DNA from: Magnetococcales bacterium HCHbin5
Lineage (GTDB): Bacteria; Pseudomonadota; Magnetococcia; Magnetococcales; Magnetaquicoccaceae
Direction: 5' to 3'
Assembly: GCA_002753505.1 (NCBI GenBank)
Contig: PEAG01000001.1
Location: forward strand, 62,001 to 126,000
DNA: 64,000 bases
Shown piece by piece: positions 8,727 through 17,823 of the stretch. The notes under the pieces are model-generated. The model ran no database searches. It saw only the letters and a program-made list of their open reading frames with translations, and was not told the DNA's origin. Numbering within the stretch: the stretch's first letter is position 1; each line of letters opens with the position of its first letter. The position numbers were made by a program, and so were the translations under genes.

Positions 8727-11460
8727 GAGCTATGCGGCGATAACGCCGTTCGAATGCCTCCTCGCCCCCCTCCATGATGCGACAAATTTCCTCACGGACC
8801 TTTTGTTCCTGCAAACTGCCTGTACAGGTTGGGTTGGTCTGATCATTGCTGACACCCAAGGCCATGACCAACTCCGCGTCACCATTGACCACAATGTTGG
8901 CATTATGCGTGACCACAATGACTTGGCGATTTTGCTTGATGGTTCTTAGTTGGGCCACAATCAGTTCATAGATCAATTGATTATCAAGATCGTCTTCGGG
9001 TTGATCCAGGATCAATGGTTCAGCGCCGTGCGACAGGAGAAAGGCGAGCATGGCCGCTGTTTTCTGTCCGGGTGACCCTGTGTGTATACTCTGAAATTTT
9101 TTCCCATTGCCGGAGCTACAGTAGCTCACATCCAATGCATCGTCTGGAAACCAGACATCCAGCCGATCCAATCGCTCAGGCGGCAATTCCCGTAATTTGG
9201 TGACAAATCTTTGATCCTTTGCGGTATATTCACTCTTTCCTGTGGCAGCGAGATCTCTGACAACCTGCTTCAGTTTGGCAACGCCATCCTCTGGATTTTT
9301 TTGCTCGATCAGCCCAATCAAACCATCCTTGCCAACTGTGCCGATATCCTTGTCAAATTTTCCTGGGTTGCAATCGATCAAACCGCGCAGACGCTCCTCG
9401 TACAGCTCAGCGTCTCCGAATCGTACCGCAGAAATTTTGACATATGGATTATTAGTCAACACCCTTTTGAGAAATTGACGGCGCATCTCTGTCAATGATC
9501 TGCGCGACGTCGCAAGATGAATCAATTTCTCGTCAGCCTGACGGCGCACCTCTTCCTGGAGTTTTCGCCGTGATTCCATGTCAACAAGTTGTTGCTCCAA
9601 GGTATGTCGTTGTTGGAGCAGTTTGCCGAACTCGTTGGGTTCTCCCGCTTTTTCTGCCCGGAGTTTGTTCCGCAAGGTTTCATATTTTTCTTCCGCATCA
9701 CGAAGGGTGGATTGCCATCTTGGGGCGAACTGTGCGGATTGCCAACGGTTCAAACAGGCATCGGCCTGTTCAGCCAACCGCGAGACGATACGCGAAATCT
9801 TTTCAAGGCGATGGAAAATATGGGAGGCTTCATCCATCGCCTCGTGGTCGGAGGTATCCTCTGGATCAAAAACAGTCTGGTCGATGGAAGCGGGAGTAAT
9901 CTCTTCTGCCATGGCCCGTAATTGGTCACCTGTACCAGACCATGAATCTTTCCATCCATTCAGGGATCGCTGTTGCTGCTTGCGATGTTGATAGACTTTC
10001 AAAATTTCGGCGTGTTCTGCCTGCTCGAAAGCAGCCAGACGACGTTTTACATCCAGCAATTCTCCCTTGATACGTTCCTCATCCTTTAACCCGGTCGCTA
10101 TTTCCCGTTCCTTGGCGCGCAACGACAGATAGGCCAATTCGGTTTCCCGCCAATTTTTTTCCCAAGTCCGGCGTTCATCTCCCAGAGCGTTATCAATGAT
10201 GTCCAGGAGTTTGCGTGGCGTCCTGGCAAACTCAAAAATCTGCTTCTGACTGAAAACCCGAACAGGAAACCGATCAGCGACAACCCCTTGTGTCGGTTGC
10301 CACACATCGGTTTCATCCATCGCGGAAAGAATTTCCTCCCCACCATGTGGTGTCCATTGGACGCGATAACGCCCGCCATCCTTGCGATATATGACCGTCA
10401 ACCGGGTGTCTGCGGTCAGCAGTCCATCATCCTGGCGTGTGTGTGCAACCTTGCTATACTTTTCAAGATCCTTCTTCAGGCTGTCGGGCCATTCGCCCTC
10501 TCGGCGCAGGGTCAAACGCAGAAATTCGGCCAGGGTTGATTTGCCGGTACCCCGTCCACCGATAATCGCATTCATCCACGGATTAAAACGGCACTCAAAA
10601 GGACTGGTGCGTCCCATATAGCGCGCCTTGTCCACGGTCAGGGATTCGATACACCATTGTCCATGTTCGTTTGGATTGATCCCCGAAAACTGGTCGGAAC
10701 GCTTAATGGATATCTTGCCATCCAGTAAAGCAAGTCGCACACCCTCCAGTGTTGGTTGTCCCATCTTGACCCAGGTAAAGTGGCTTCCTGGGCAACGCTC
10801 CCCGCTGGGGTGGTGGGCATCTGAACCTAACACTTCGGCCCAGTTTGTTTTTTTGTCAATATAGAGTTGCGGCTTTTGAATGTTTGGATCATGCACTTCC
10901 ATGGCAAAGAGATGCTCGCTGCCAATAACTGCTGACAGGGATTGCCCTTTTACTGCCTTGAAAAGTCCACTGTAATCTTCTGTATGGGCAGGGATGGCCA
11001 AACCACCCTGCCTGACGATCTCCTCAATAATCTCTACGGCCCCCTTTTCAGTGACACACTCCTGGCCATCCTTCGATGGGTAACCAACAGATCCCAACAG
11101 ATAATCAATATCTGTTTTTTTTGTTTTGATTGGATCAAACAACGCCAACAGGTGAAAACCGCCATTAACGGTCAATTCGACACCAGGGAACAGCACAAGA
11201 GGGCGAAATTCGTCCAATGGCTCGGATTCCATCTTCGACAATTCCTCTTTCAACTTGTCGATCCACGCCCCGGTATTGTGATCCGTGATGGCTACGCAAT
11301 CCACCTCAGCCCGCATAAAATCCAGCAACCACTCCCTTGGGGTGCGTTGCCGCAAGGTCTCTTGATCCGGCCCTTTCCCGTAATCATGCGATGCTGGCGT
11401 ATGGGCATGAAAATCAAACTTCCACCAACGGGCACCTGGCCATTGCCACATTGCATTCAT
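8707..11460 (-). CDS. PHP-domain/SMC-like AAA ATPase (TrlF-type)
   Basis: A 917-residue fusion. Residues about 13-270 form a PHP metal-dependent phosphoesterase: HAH at 18-20, ITDHN, GVEL, AHTEDYSG and GSDAHH supply the usual metal ligands. An ABC/SMC-type ATPase follows, with Walker A IIGGRGTGKSTLAEF near residue 300, a long coiled-coil-rich middle (about 430-700), a signature-like SPGQKTAAMLAFLL, and Walker B LILDQPEDDLDNQLIYEL near 815, then VVTHNANIVV. Cleavage of nucleic acid or nucleotide controlled by ATP is likely but the substrate is unknown. GGAGG precedes the start, and ATGA couples it to a broken ORF upstream. The AlbA_2 gene overlaps its 3' end. Sequence here looks more AT-rich than in neighbours, which suggests transfer. 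Confidence 0.85.
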   Translation of the reverse strand: MNAMWQWPGARWWKFDFHAHTPASHDYGKGPDQETLRQRTPREWLLDFMRAEVDCVAITDHNTGAWIDKLKEELSKMESEPLDEFRPLVLFPGVELTVNGGFHLLALFDPIKTKKTDIDYLLGSVGYPSKDGQECVTEKGAVEIIEEIVRQGGLAIPAHTEDYSGLFKAVKGQSLSAVIGSEHLFAMEVHDPNIQKPQLYIDKKTNWAEVLGSDAHHPSGERCPGSHFTWVKMGQPTLEGVRLALLDGKISIKRSDQFSGINPNEHGQWCIESLTVDKARYMGRTSPFECRFNPWMNAIIGGRGTGKSTLAEFLRLTLRREGEWPDSLKKDLEKYSKVAHTRQDDGLLTADTRLTVIYRKDGGRYRVQWTPHGGEEILSAMDETDVWQPTQGVVADRFPVRVFSQKQIFEFARTPRKLLDIIDNALGDERRTWEKNWRETELAYLSLRAKEREIATGLKDEERIKGELLDVKRRLAAFEQAEHAEILKVYQHRKQQQRSLNGWKDSWSGTGDQLRAMAEEITPASIDQTVFDPEDTSDHEAMDEASHIFHRLEKISRIVSRLAEQADACLNRWQSAQFAPRWQSTLRDAEEKYETLRNKLRAEKAGEPNEFGKLLQQRHTLEQQLVDMESRRKLQEEVRRQADEKLIHLATSRRSLTEMRRQFLKRVLTNNPYVKISAVRFGDAELYEERLRGLIDCNPGKFDKDIGTVGKDGLIGLIEQKNPEDGVAKLKQVVRDLAATGKSEYTAKDQRFVTKLRELPPERLDRLDVWFPDDALDVSYCSSGNGKKFQSIHTGSPGQKTAAMLAFLLSHGAEPLILDQPEDDLDNQLIYELIVAQLRTIKQNRQVIVVTHNANIVVNGDAELVMALGVSNDQTNPTCTGSLQEQKVREEICRIMEGGEEAFERRYRRIAHGGRRV

Positions 11461-11607
11461 TGTCTTTCCTCCACCCGGTTCACCGCCTGATCACGCCATA
11501 GGATCAGTTTGGGCTCTTCCTGGAGTACATTCTCCGGGATTTTTTTTTGCTACTTGGACTATGGTGGAAAAATCTCTGGCGGGAACGTACCAGCACTCCT
11601 TGGCCAT
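11457..11607 (-). pseudogene. Small ORF broken by one base at an A9 run, overlapping the PHP-SMC start
   Basis: On the minus strand, ATG at 11607 opens MAKECWYVPARDFSTIV and runs to the A9 tract (T9 at 11540-11548 on the plus strand). If that tract had eight bases, the frame would continue as KKIPENVLQEEPKLIL and end in NRVEERQ with TGA at 11459-11457, giving about 49 residues. That stop overlaps the PHP-SMC ATG as ATGA, the usual coupling of operon neighbours. The frame may extend upstream to about 11658. I do not recognise the family. It could be a decayed third component, a sequencing error at the homopolymer, or a slippage-dependent gene. Confidence 0.45.
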
Positions 11608-11767
11608 TCCTTGCAAACAGAGATCGTTCTTCCACAGATTGTGTAATAATTTTATTGATCATACCGAGCCATCCTGTCCAGGGTTTATGTGGTGTCTTCT
11701 GGAATTACGTGCGGCTTACGTGCATGAACGCTTGTAATCCGGGACGGTAAAGCGGTTTACAGACTGT

Positions 11768-12556
11768 TCACGGCTGGTCCTTGCCCACCAGAACAAACGG
11801 TGCCCAGTAATAGGGATGCCGCCAGAGGGGGTGGCTGATGAAGGTCTGTTGCGTGGCTTGCAGGGCCTCCTGTGGGGGGGTACCACGGAGAATATGGCTG
11901 TAGAACGCCTGCATGAAGGCCATGGTGACGTCGTCGCTGATGCTCCAGAGGGTGGAAAGGACGGCTTTGGCACCGGCCTCCTGGAAGGCACGTTGCAGGC
12001 CATAGACCCCTTCCCCATTGCGCACATCGCCAATACCGGTCTGACAGGCCGACAGCACCACCAAATCGGTACCGGCCAGGTTGAGATTGACAGCTTCACC
12101 GGCAGTCAGGATACCATCGGTACCGTCGCTTTGCTTGATTCCCTGCACACCGGCATTGGCTCCGGCAAAGGCCAGACCGGCACGGTTCATGGGATCGGCG
12201 ATCACCAGCACAGCATCCTTGGTGGTGGGAGTGGTGGCCGACCGGGGGGATACCGGTGTGGCTGTCGGCAACGGACTCTCCGACGGCTCCGTTGGCTGTA
12301 TCAGGGTGTCAAGAAAAAAGCCGTGCGTCGCCAGATGCAGAATCCGGGGGGCTGCGAGCGCGCTGATTGCCTGTTCACTGGCAGCAGTATCGGTCAGCAG
12401 CATGGGTTGCACCTGCTGTTGCCGCAAGAGTTCAATCAGCGTGTTGCCCTCCTGCAGAGTGCCGGGCAAATAGTCGAAAAAAAATGTCGGAAAGACGTAT
12501 CCCACTGGTGCGCGTACTGCGTTTGCCCTCCCCGGTCGACTTCTGCAAGCCGACAA
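11768..12556 (-). CDS. CHAT-domain catalytic part, downstream half of a frameshifted TPR-CHAT gene
   Basis: This frame encodes the C-terminal part of a CHAT (caspase HetF-associated with TPRs) protease domain. Its homologous part starts only at the T8 run near 12484 (FDYLPGTLQEGNTLIELL); roughly the first 24 residues upstream are probably not translated. The expected catalytic pair is present: His in ILHLATHGFF (about 12310-12340) and Cys in LVVLSACQTGIG (about 12040-12065), followed by GLQRAFQEAGAKAVLSTLW and the terminal HPYYWAPFVLVG typical of CHAT ends. Removing one T from the T8 tract fuses it in frame with the TPR gene upstream. Alone it would lack the N-terminal part of the CHAT fold. 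Confidence 0.75.
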   Translation of the reverse strand: MSACRSRPGRANAVRAPVGYVFPTFFFDYLPGTLQEGNTLIELLRQQQVQPMLLTDTAASEQAISALAAPRILHLATHGFFLDTLIQPTEPSESPLPTATPVSPRSATTPTTKDAVLVIADPMNRAGLAFAGANAGVQGIKQSDGTDGILTAGEAVNLNLAGTDLVVLSACQTGIGDVRNGEGVYGLQRAFQEAGAKAVLSTLWSISDDVTMAFMQAFYSHILRGTPPQEALQATQQTFISHPLWRHPYYWAPFVLVGKDQP

Positions 12557-15500
12557 AATAGTCCGGCGCGGCCACCACGACCGGCGCGGTGCCTGTACCA
12601 GTCAGGGGGTGCAAAACCAGATCCCGCGCTGTGGAGAGGGTAACAAGTCGGGTGGTTTCTCCCACATATCGCCCTTGGGTGTCCATGAGTGCTTTGAAAG
12701 GCAGCAGATGCAGGGCACCATCCGGTACCAGGTAAACCTTCTGCTTGTTCGCCAGCAAGGGCACCAGGGGTTGCCAGAGCGCAGCGTGCAACGCCTTGGC
12801 CGTACTATCCATGACCGTACCGGCGGCGGTCTGTTCCATGCTTTCCCGATAGCTTTTGATCAATGTTGCGATTGGCTCCAGCGGACCGATGGTGACCAGA
12901 CGCATGCTGGGCGTGGCCTGCGGATCCGTTACGACAGCCATCACCTGCCATGCTTTATAGCCGTTCAGCGGCAGATCGACCGCGTGAAACAGCAAAAAAT
13001 CCACCAATACTTCACCAGGCTGTAATGCCGCAACGACCTGCTCTGGCTCTACACGTTGCCGGTTGCGCCCCAGGATCTGTACCTCCCTGCCCAATTCGGC
13101 TTCCAGGTCATCGATCTGCTGCTGCAGTTGTACAAGCCGTGTCTTGTCTGTCATGCCGCCAAACTGCCATTGTGCCGCAGTTTTTTTTCTGCTCGCCAAG
13201 CTCTGTGCCTTTTCTCGCAGGGCTGGTTGGGCGGCACTGTGGGTGACGGCATTGACCTCTGCGGCCACACGCAGCAACAACCCCTTTCGACGCAGGGAGT
13301 AGAGCATCGCCTCGCGGGCCATGGCATCATCCGCCAACTGGGAGAGAACCGTCAAATACAGATCGATATTGTATGTACTCTGACTCAGGTAAGCCTGACG
13401 GCTTTTTTCGCTGGCACCCCAAAGAACCCGTTCCAGCAATGCGTCGGTGCTACGCATGTTGCGTGTCAACCAGGTCATGGCCTGACGGGGTTGCTGCCGC
13501 AGCAACTCCAGTGTGGCCAGGTTACTGAGTATGCTTGCCGTATTCGGGTGATCCGCACCCCACCGCCGTTCCAGAATATCCAAGGCGCGATGCAACAAAG
13601 GTTCGGCCTTGGCCAGATGCTCGGCTGTGGCACTGTCGATGTAGAGCGACTGGTACAACCCCGCCAGATTGTTCAAGCTGATGGCAACTTGTGGGTGTTG
13701 CGGACCCAGAACATGTTCCTGTATCGCCAGGGCGCGTCGCAACAGAGGCTCCGCTTCGGCATGCCCTCCCCGTTTGGCCTGCAAGCTGCCCAGACTGCTC
13801 AGGCTGTTGGCGACGTCGAGATGTTGTGGTCCCAGACTCTTTTCCCGGCTCGCCAACACCCGCTTATGCAAGGCGATCGCCACGTCGGTAAAACCTTGTG
13901 CGCTCAACCACACTGCCATGTTGTTCTGTATGGAGAGTACTGTTTCATGCTCCGGTCCGTACGCACGCTCAAAGATGGCCAGCGCGCGTTCATAAAGGGG
14001 AATGGCCTGCTCCAGGCGACCTTGCGTCTGGTACAGGGAGGCCAGATTGTTCAACGTGACAGCCACATCCGGATGATCTTTTCCCGCCCGTTGTTCCTGA
14101 ATTGTCAGGGCACGTTTGAAGAGGGGCTCGGCCTGCTCGTAACGACTCAGCCTCTTGTACAGGAAAGCGAGGTTGTTCAGGGTCAGTGCCACGTCGGGAT
14201 GATCGGGTGTCAGATTTTTTTCCCGGATGGCCAGGGAGCGTACATACAGTGGCTCCGCCTCCTCATACCGCCCCTGCAACTCGTACCATGAGGCCAGATT
14301 GTTCAACCCGATGGCCACATTGGGGTGGTCTGGACCCAGGCGTGCTTCCCAGATGGTCAGTACACGCCGCTTCAGTGTCTCCACTTGCTCATGCTGGCCT
14401 TGCGCCTCATAAATCCTGGTCAGATTGTTCAGGCTGATCGCCACATCGGGATCGTCCGGTCCGAGAACACGCTCCCGAATCTCCAGAGCCCGTTTGGACA
14501 AGGGTTCCGCTTCGGCATATTGACCCAGCCCTGCATACAATGCTCCCAGATTGTTCAGGGTCAATGCCACATCGGGATGCCCGGGCCCGAGTTTTGTTTC
14601 TCGAATGGCCAGGGCACGCTGATACAACGGTTCCGCCCGCTTGGACTGGCCACGATCACTGTAGACCGCTGCCAGGTTATGCAGTACCCGCGCCACTTCA
14701 AGATGCTCTGTACCATACGATTTTTCATAAATATCCAAGGCGCGATTCAACAGCGACTCTGCCTTGGCGAACTGCTGTTGCTCTTTGTACATCACCGCCA
14801 GATTGTTCAGGGTCAGCCCGACTTTGGGATGCTGTGGACCGTAGATTTTTTCCAGCCTGGTCAGAGTGCGGTCGTGCAGGGCTTCTGCTTTGGCACTCTG
14901 TCCCTGTTCTTTGTACACAACCGCCAGATTGTTCAGGATGGTGGTCAGGTTGATTCCTTTGCTCTCCTGGTCGGATTTCTCACTTTTTTCACATATGGCA
15001 AGGGCACGTTCCAAGGCAGAGGCGGCCTTGGCATAGTCGTGCCGTTTGGCATATGCGTGCCCCAGCAGGCCGAGTGGATCAGCCAGATCTGCATGCTCTG
15101 GGCCATGAAGCTGCTCCAACATGGCCACCGCACGTTCAAACAGTGTTACAGCTTGGTCATACTGGTTTTGTGCGCGTGATACCCCCCCTGCGTCTACGAG
15201 GAGTTGAGCTATGTAGGGATGGTTTGGACCGTATCGCTTCTCCTGGATGGCCAGGGCACGTTGCAAGGCGGCTTCCGCCTGTTCATGGTGCTCGGATGCG
15301 AAGTGAATGGCACCCAGGAGGCGCAAGCCGACGGCCAACTTTTCGTCATCCGGGCCGTACTCCTTCTCGACAATGGCATTGAATCGCTCCATGGTCTGTT
15401 GGGCATCCGAATATCGTTGCAGTCGATGCAGCGTTGTGCCCAGGCTGAGCAACGTGTTGAGTATCGGTTTTTCCCTTTTGTATCGCTGCTCCTGCAGTAC

Positions 15501-17717
15501 CAGAGTACGGCGCAATAAAGGTTCGGCCTCGGCGGGGCGATCGTACTTGTTGTAGAATTCTGCCAACTCCTCCAGCAGCTCTTTCACGAGAAAGCTGTCC
15601 TGGCCGAACATTTTTTCGTTGAGTTCCAGGGCACGTTTAAACAGCGGCTCTGCCAGCTCCGCCTGCTGGCGCGCGTTGTACAGTTGTGCCAATTCGCGCA
15701 TGGCATAGGGACTCTCCTTGATGGCCAATACCCGCTGGTAGAGTGTCTCTGCCTCCCCTGGGCGGGCTTGCTTGACGTATACCCGTGCCAGCATGAACAG
15801 GGTGTCGGCTACATCGTCATGTTTCGGGCCTGATGTTTGCTCCCTGATGTTCAAGAGACGCAGGTAGTGGGTTTCCGCCGCTGCCCACTGCTCCCGGTCT
15901 GTCGCCAACTCGGCCAGTTTCTGCACGACGTCGGCAAGGCGGTGACGACTGTTCTGGCCACCCTTGTCCAAAATGGTCAATGCCCGCTGGTACAATGCCT
16001 CTGCCTTGGCATGCTGCGCGCGGTCCGGACGGTACACATCTGCCAGCTGGGTGATGGCAAGGGTGATTCTGGGGTGATCGGGACCATATTGCTTTTCCCG
16101 GATGCGCAACGCCTGCTCATACAGTAACGCAGCTTGTGTATCTTGATGGTTCCGCTGATGAAACTTGGCCAGCGTGATCAACGTTCCGTACACCCTGGGA
16201 TCCTCGGGGCCAAAAGCCTGCTCCTCGATACGCAGGGCACGCATGTAGAACGGCTCCGCCTTCTTGTCGTCAAATCGATCGACATGATGTCTCGCCAGTT
16301 TCATCAGACTGGCAACAACAGCTGGGTGTGAGGGGCCATAAGCGGCTTCTGCTGCGGTCAGGGCATGCAGAAAGGTCTGTTCCGCTGCATCCGGGTGGTG
16401 ATCCCTGTTATGGTAGGCTGCCAGTGCATGCAGGGTTTCAATCACTTCGGGATGATTGGCACCCAGATCGCGTTGCTGCCGCTCCAGCAGGTCACGATAG
16501 ATCTGTTCCGCCTGCTGGAACTTGTAGTGGGAGAGTGCCAAACTCGCCAGTTCATGCCAGCGCAGCACGACCTGAGGATGATGAACGCCGAGTATCTTTT
16601 CCTGAATCGTTACGGCACGTCGATAGAGAGGGATCGCTTCATCAGGTCGGCCTTGCTGGTTGATCACCTGGGCCAGGTTGTATACGGTCGCGGCGATATG
16701 GGGATGCTGGGCCCCCAGGGCTTTTTCGAACAAGGCCAACACGCGCCTGAACAGGTTTTCCGCCTGTTCCGACTGTTGCTGTTGTCCATGCAGCCATGCC
16801 ACCAGATCCAGCATGAGAATGACATCGGGATGTTCCGGTCCCAGCAGCTGCTCAAATCTGGCCAGGGTCGTCGTCGCCAGCTGCAGGGCCTCTTTGGTCG
16901 CCGCAGCCAATTGCGCGGTATCGAGTGAGTTGTTCTGTAGTGGTTGCAGGATCTCCTGTCGTTTCTGCTGCAACGCCTCCTGCAATGCCCGCTGCGGGGC
17001 CATGGCGGCAAAGGCCTGGCGCATCCATGCCCGTTCGCATGCGGCCTGTTCTGACTGCCAACCGTTTTTGGCGAACAGAACAAAATCGGCTTCCGGACCC
17101 TCCACGAACGCCTGCTCCGATTTCAGGAGCGGTATGCTCTTCTCATAGTATGTGCGGGCCGTTGCCGCATCGCCCAGCAGAAGATGCGCATGTCCCAGAT
17201 TGACTGTCACCGACATTTGCCAGGGATCCAGTGCGTGCCCGCGCTGCAACACATCACGGGCCTCCGCCCATTGTCGGGCCAGAACAAGATACCACCCCAA
17301 CGTGTTGAGGCCGGCGATGTTGGCCGGAGCCAGTGCCACGACCTGCCGTGCATCCGCCAGCGCATCCGCGAGCTGATTTTGTTGTTCCCAACACTGTGCC
17401 CGTTGCAGGTAGGCTTCACTGTACTGGGAATTTCTGGCGATGGCCTGAGTCAGCAGCGTGATGGCGCGGGGACAATCCTGTTGTTCCCTGGCTTTGATAC
17501 TCTGTTCCAGCAACTCTTCGAGCGCGGGCAGTGGTTCCAACGGTAGCGTTGGAGAGGATGCAGGGGGGCCTGACGGTATGGTATGAGGCTGGGGTGCTGG
17601 CGCAGCAACCGTTACAGGTTGCGAGGATGGCTCTTCGGCCTGGAGGCAGCGAGTGCCCGTCCATGTAAACAGACATACAACCAGGGTGGTTCCCGTGACC
17701 TTGAATGCGTGCAGCAT
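12432..17717 (-). CDS. Giant TPR protein with N-terminal part of a CHAT domain; frameshifted before the catalytic dyad
   Basis: About 1,761 residues. A signal peptide is likely (FKVTGTTLVVCLFTW, cleavage near LQAEE), which would place the product in the periplasm or outside. More than twenty tetratricopeptide repeats of the kinesin-light-chain type follow, 42 residues each, with units such as LGPDHPDVALTLNNLAFLYK and AEPLFKRALTIQE. From about residue 1,500 the chain enters a CHAT domain (VYLVPDGALHLLPFKAL), but the frame ends soon after the T8 run at 12477-12484, before the catalytic His and Cys. ATG at 17717 is preferred over the adjacent GTG because GGGAGAGG lies at better spacing. Known CHAT proteins are caspase-like proteases cleaving partner proteins; no obvious substrate gene is adjacent. 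Confidence 0.8.
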   Translation of the reverse strand: MLHAFKVTGTTLVVCLFTWTGTRCLQAEEPSSQPVTVAAPAPQPHTIPSGPPASSPTLPLEPLPALEELLEQSIKAREQQDCPRAITLLTQAIARNSQYSEAYLQRAQCWEQQNQLADALADARQVVALAPANIAGLNTLGWYLVLARQWAEARDVLQRGHALDPWQMSVTVNLGHAHLLLGDAATARTYYEKSIPLLKSEQAFVEGPEADFVLFAKNGWQSEQAACERAWMRQAFAAMAPQRALQEALQQKRQEILQPLQNNSLDTAQLAAATKEALQLATTTLARFEQLLGPEHPDVILMLDLVAWLHGQQQQSEQAENLFRRVLALFEKALGAQHPHIAATVYNLAQVINQQGRPDEAIPLYRRAVTIQEKILGVHHPQVVLRWHELASLALSHYKFQQAEQIYRDLLERQQRDLGANHPEVIETLHALAAYHNRDHHPDAAEQTFLHALTAAEAAYGPSHPAVVASLMKLARHHVDRFDDKKAEPFYMRALRIEEQAFGPEDPRVYGTLITLAKFHQRNHQDTQAALLYEQALRIREKQYGPDHPRITLAITQLADVYRPDRAQHAKAEALYQRALTILDKGGQNSRHRLADVVQKLAELATDREQWAAAETHYLRLLNIREQTSGPKHDDVADTLFMLARVYVKQARPGEAETLYQRVLAIKESPYAMRELAQLYNARQQAELAEPLFKRALELNEKMFGQDSFLVKELLEELAEFYNKYDRPAEAEPLLRRTLVLQEQRYKREKPILNTLLSLGTTLHRLQRYSDAQQTMERFNAIVEKEYGPDDEKLAVGLRLLGAIHFASEHHEQAEAALQRALAIQEKRYGPNHPYIAQLLVDAGGVSRAQNQYDQAVTLFERAVAMLEQLHGPEHADLADPLGLLGHAYAKRHDYAKAASALERALAICEKSEKSDQESKGINLTTILNNLAVVYKEQGQSAKAEALHDRTLTRLEKIYGPQHPKVGLTLNNLAVMYKEQQQFAKAESLLNRALDIYEKSYGTEHLEVARVLHNLAAVYSDRGQSKRAEPLYQRALAIRETKLGPGHPDVALTLNNLGALYAGLGQYAEAEPLSKRALEIRERVLGPDDPDVAISLNNLTRIYEAQGQHEQVETLKRRVLTIWEARLGPDHPNVAIGLNNLASWYELQGRYEEAEPLYVRSLAIREKNLTPDHPDVALTLNNLAFLYKRLSRYEQAEPLFKRALTIQEQRAGKDHPDVAVTLNNLASLYQTQGRLEQAIPLYERALAIFERAYGPEHETVLSIQNNMAVWLSAQGFTDVAIALHKRVLASREKSLGPQHLDVANSLSSLGSLQAKRGGHAEAEPLLRRALAIQEHVLGPQHPQVAISLNNLAGLYQSLYIDSATAEHLAKAEPLLHRALDILERRWGADHPNTASILSNLATLELLRQQPRQAMTWLTRNMRSTDALLERVLWGASEKSRQAYLSQSTYNIDLYLTVLSQLADDAMAREAMLYSLRRKGLLLRVAAEVNAVTHSAAQPALREKAQSLASRKKTAAQWQFGGMTDKTRLVQLQQQIDDLEAELGREVQILGRNRQRVEPEQVVAALQPGEVLVDFLLFHAVDLPLNGYKAWQVMAVVTDPQATPSMRLVTIGPLEPIATLIKSYRESMEQTAAGTVMDSTAKALHAALWQPLVPLLANKQKVYLVPDGALHLLPFKALMDTQGRYVGETTRLVTLSTARDLVLHPLTGTGTAPVVVAAPDYFVGLQKSTGEGKRSTRTSGIRLSDIFFRLFARHSAGGQHAD

Positions 17718-17823
17718 CACCCTCTCCCGTCAGTGAATTTTGTTGAAACGTCCAGGTCATTATCCGAAGGTCTGGTTGCGCGAGGTCTGAAACAGGATGG
17801 GTATGCTGGTGGGTGCATCGGTG

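Noticed and set aside
11547-11750. 67-codon plus-strand open frame in the gap between the PHP-SMC and CHAT genes
   Set aside because: It starts at the homopolymer run, has no ribosome site and resembles no protein. The minus-strand reading explains part of the region better.
13056-14291. 411-codon plus-strand open frame inside the TPR-CHAT gene
   Set aside because: The periodic pattern reflects the TPR repeats read in antisense; there is no ribosome site or domain.
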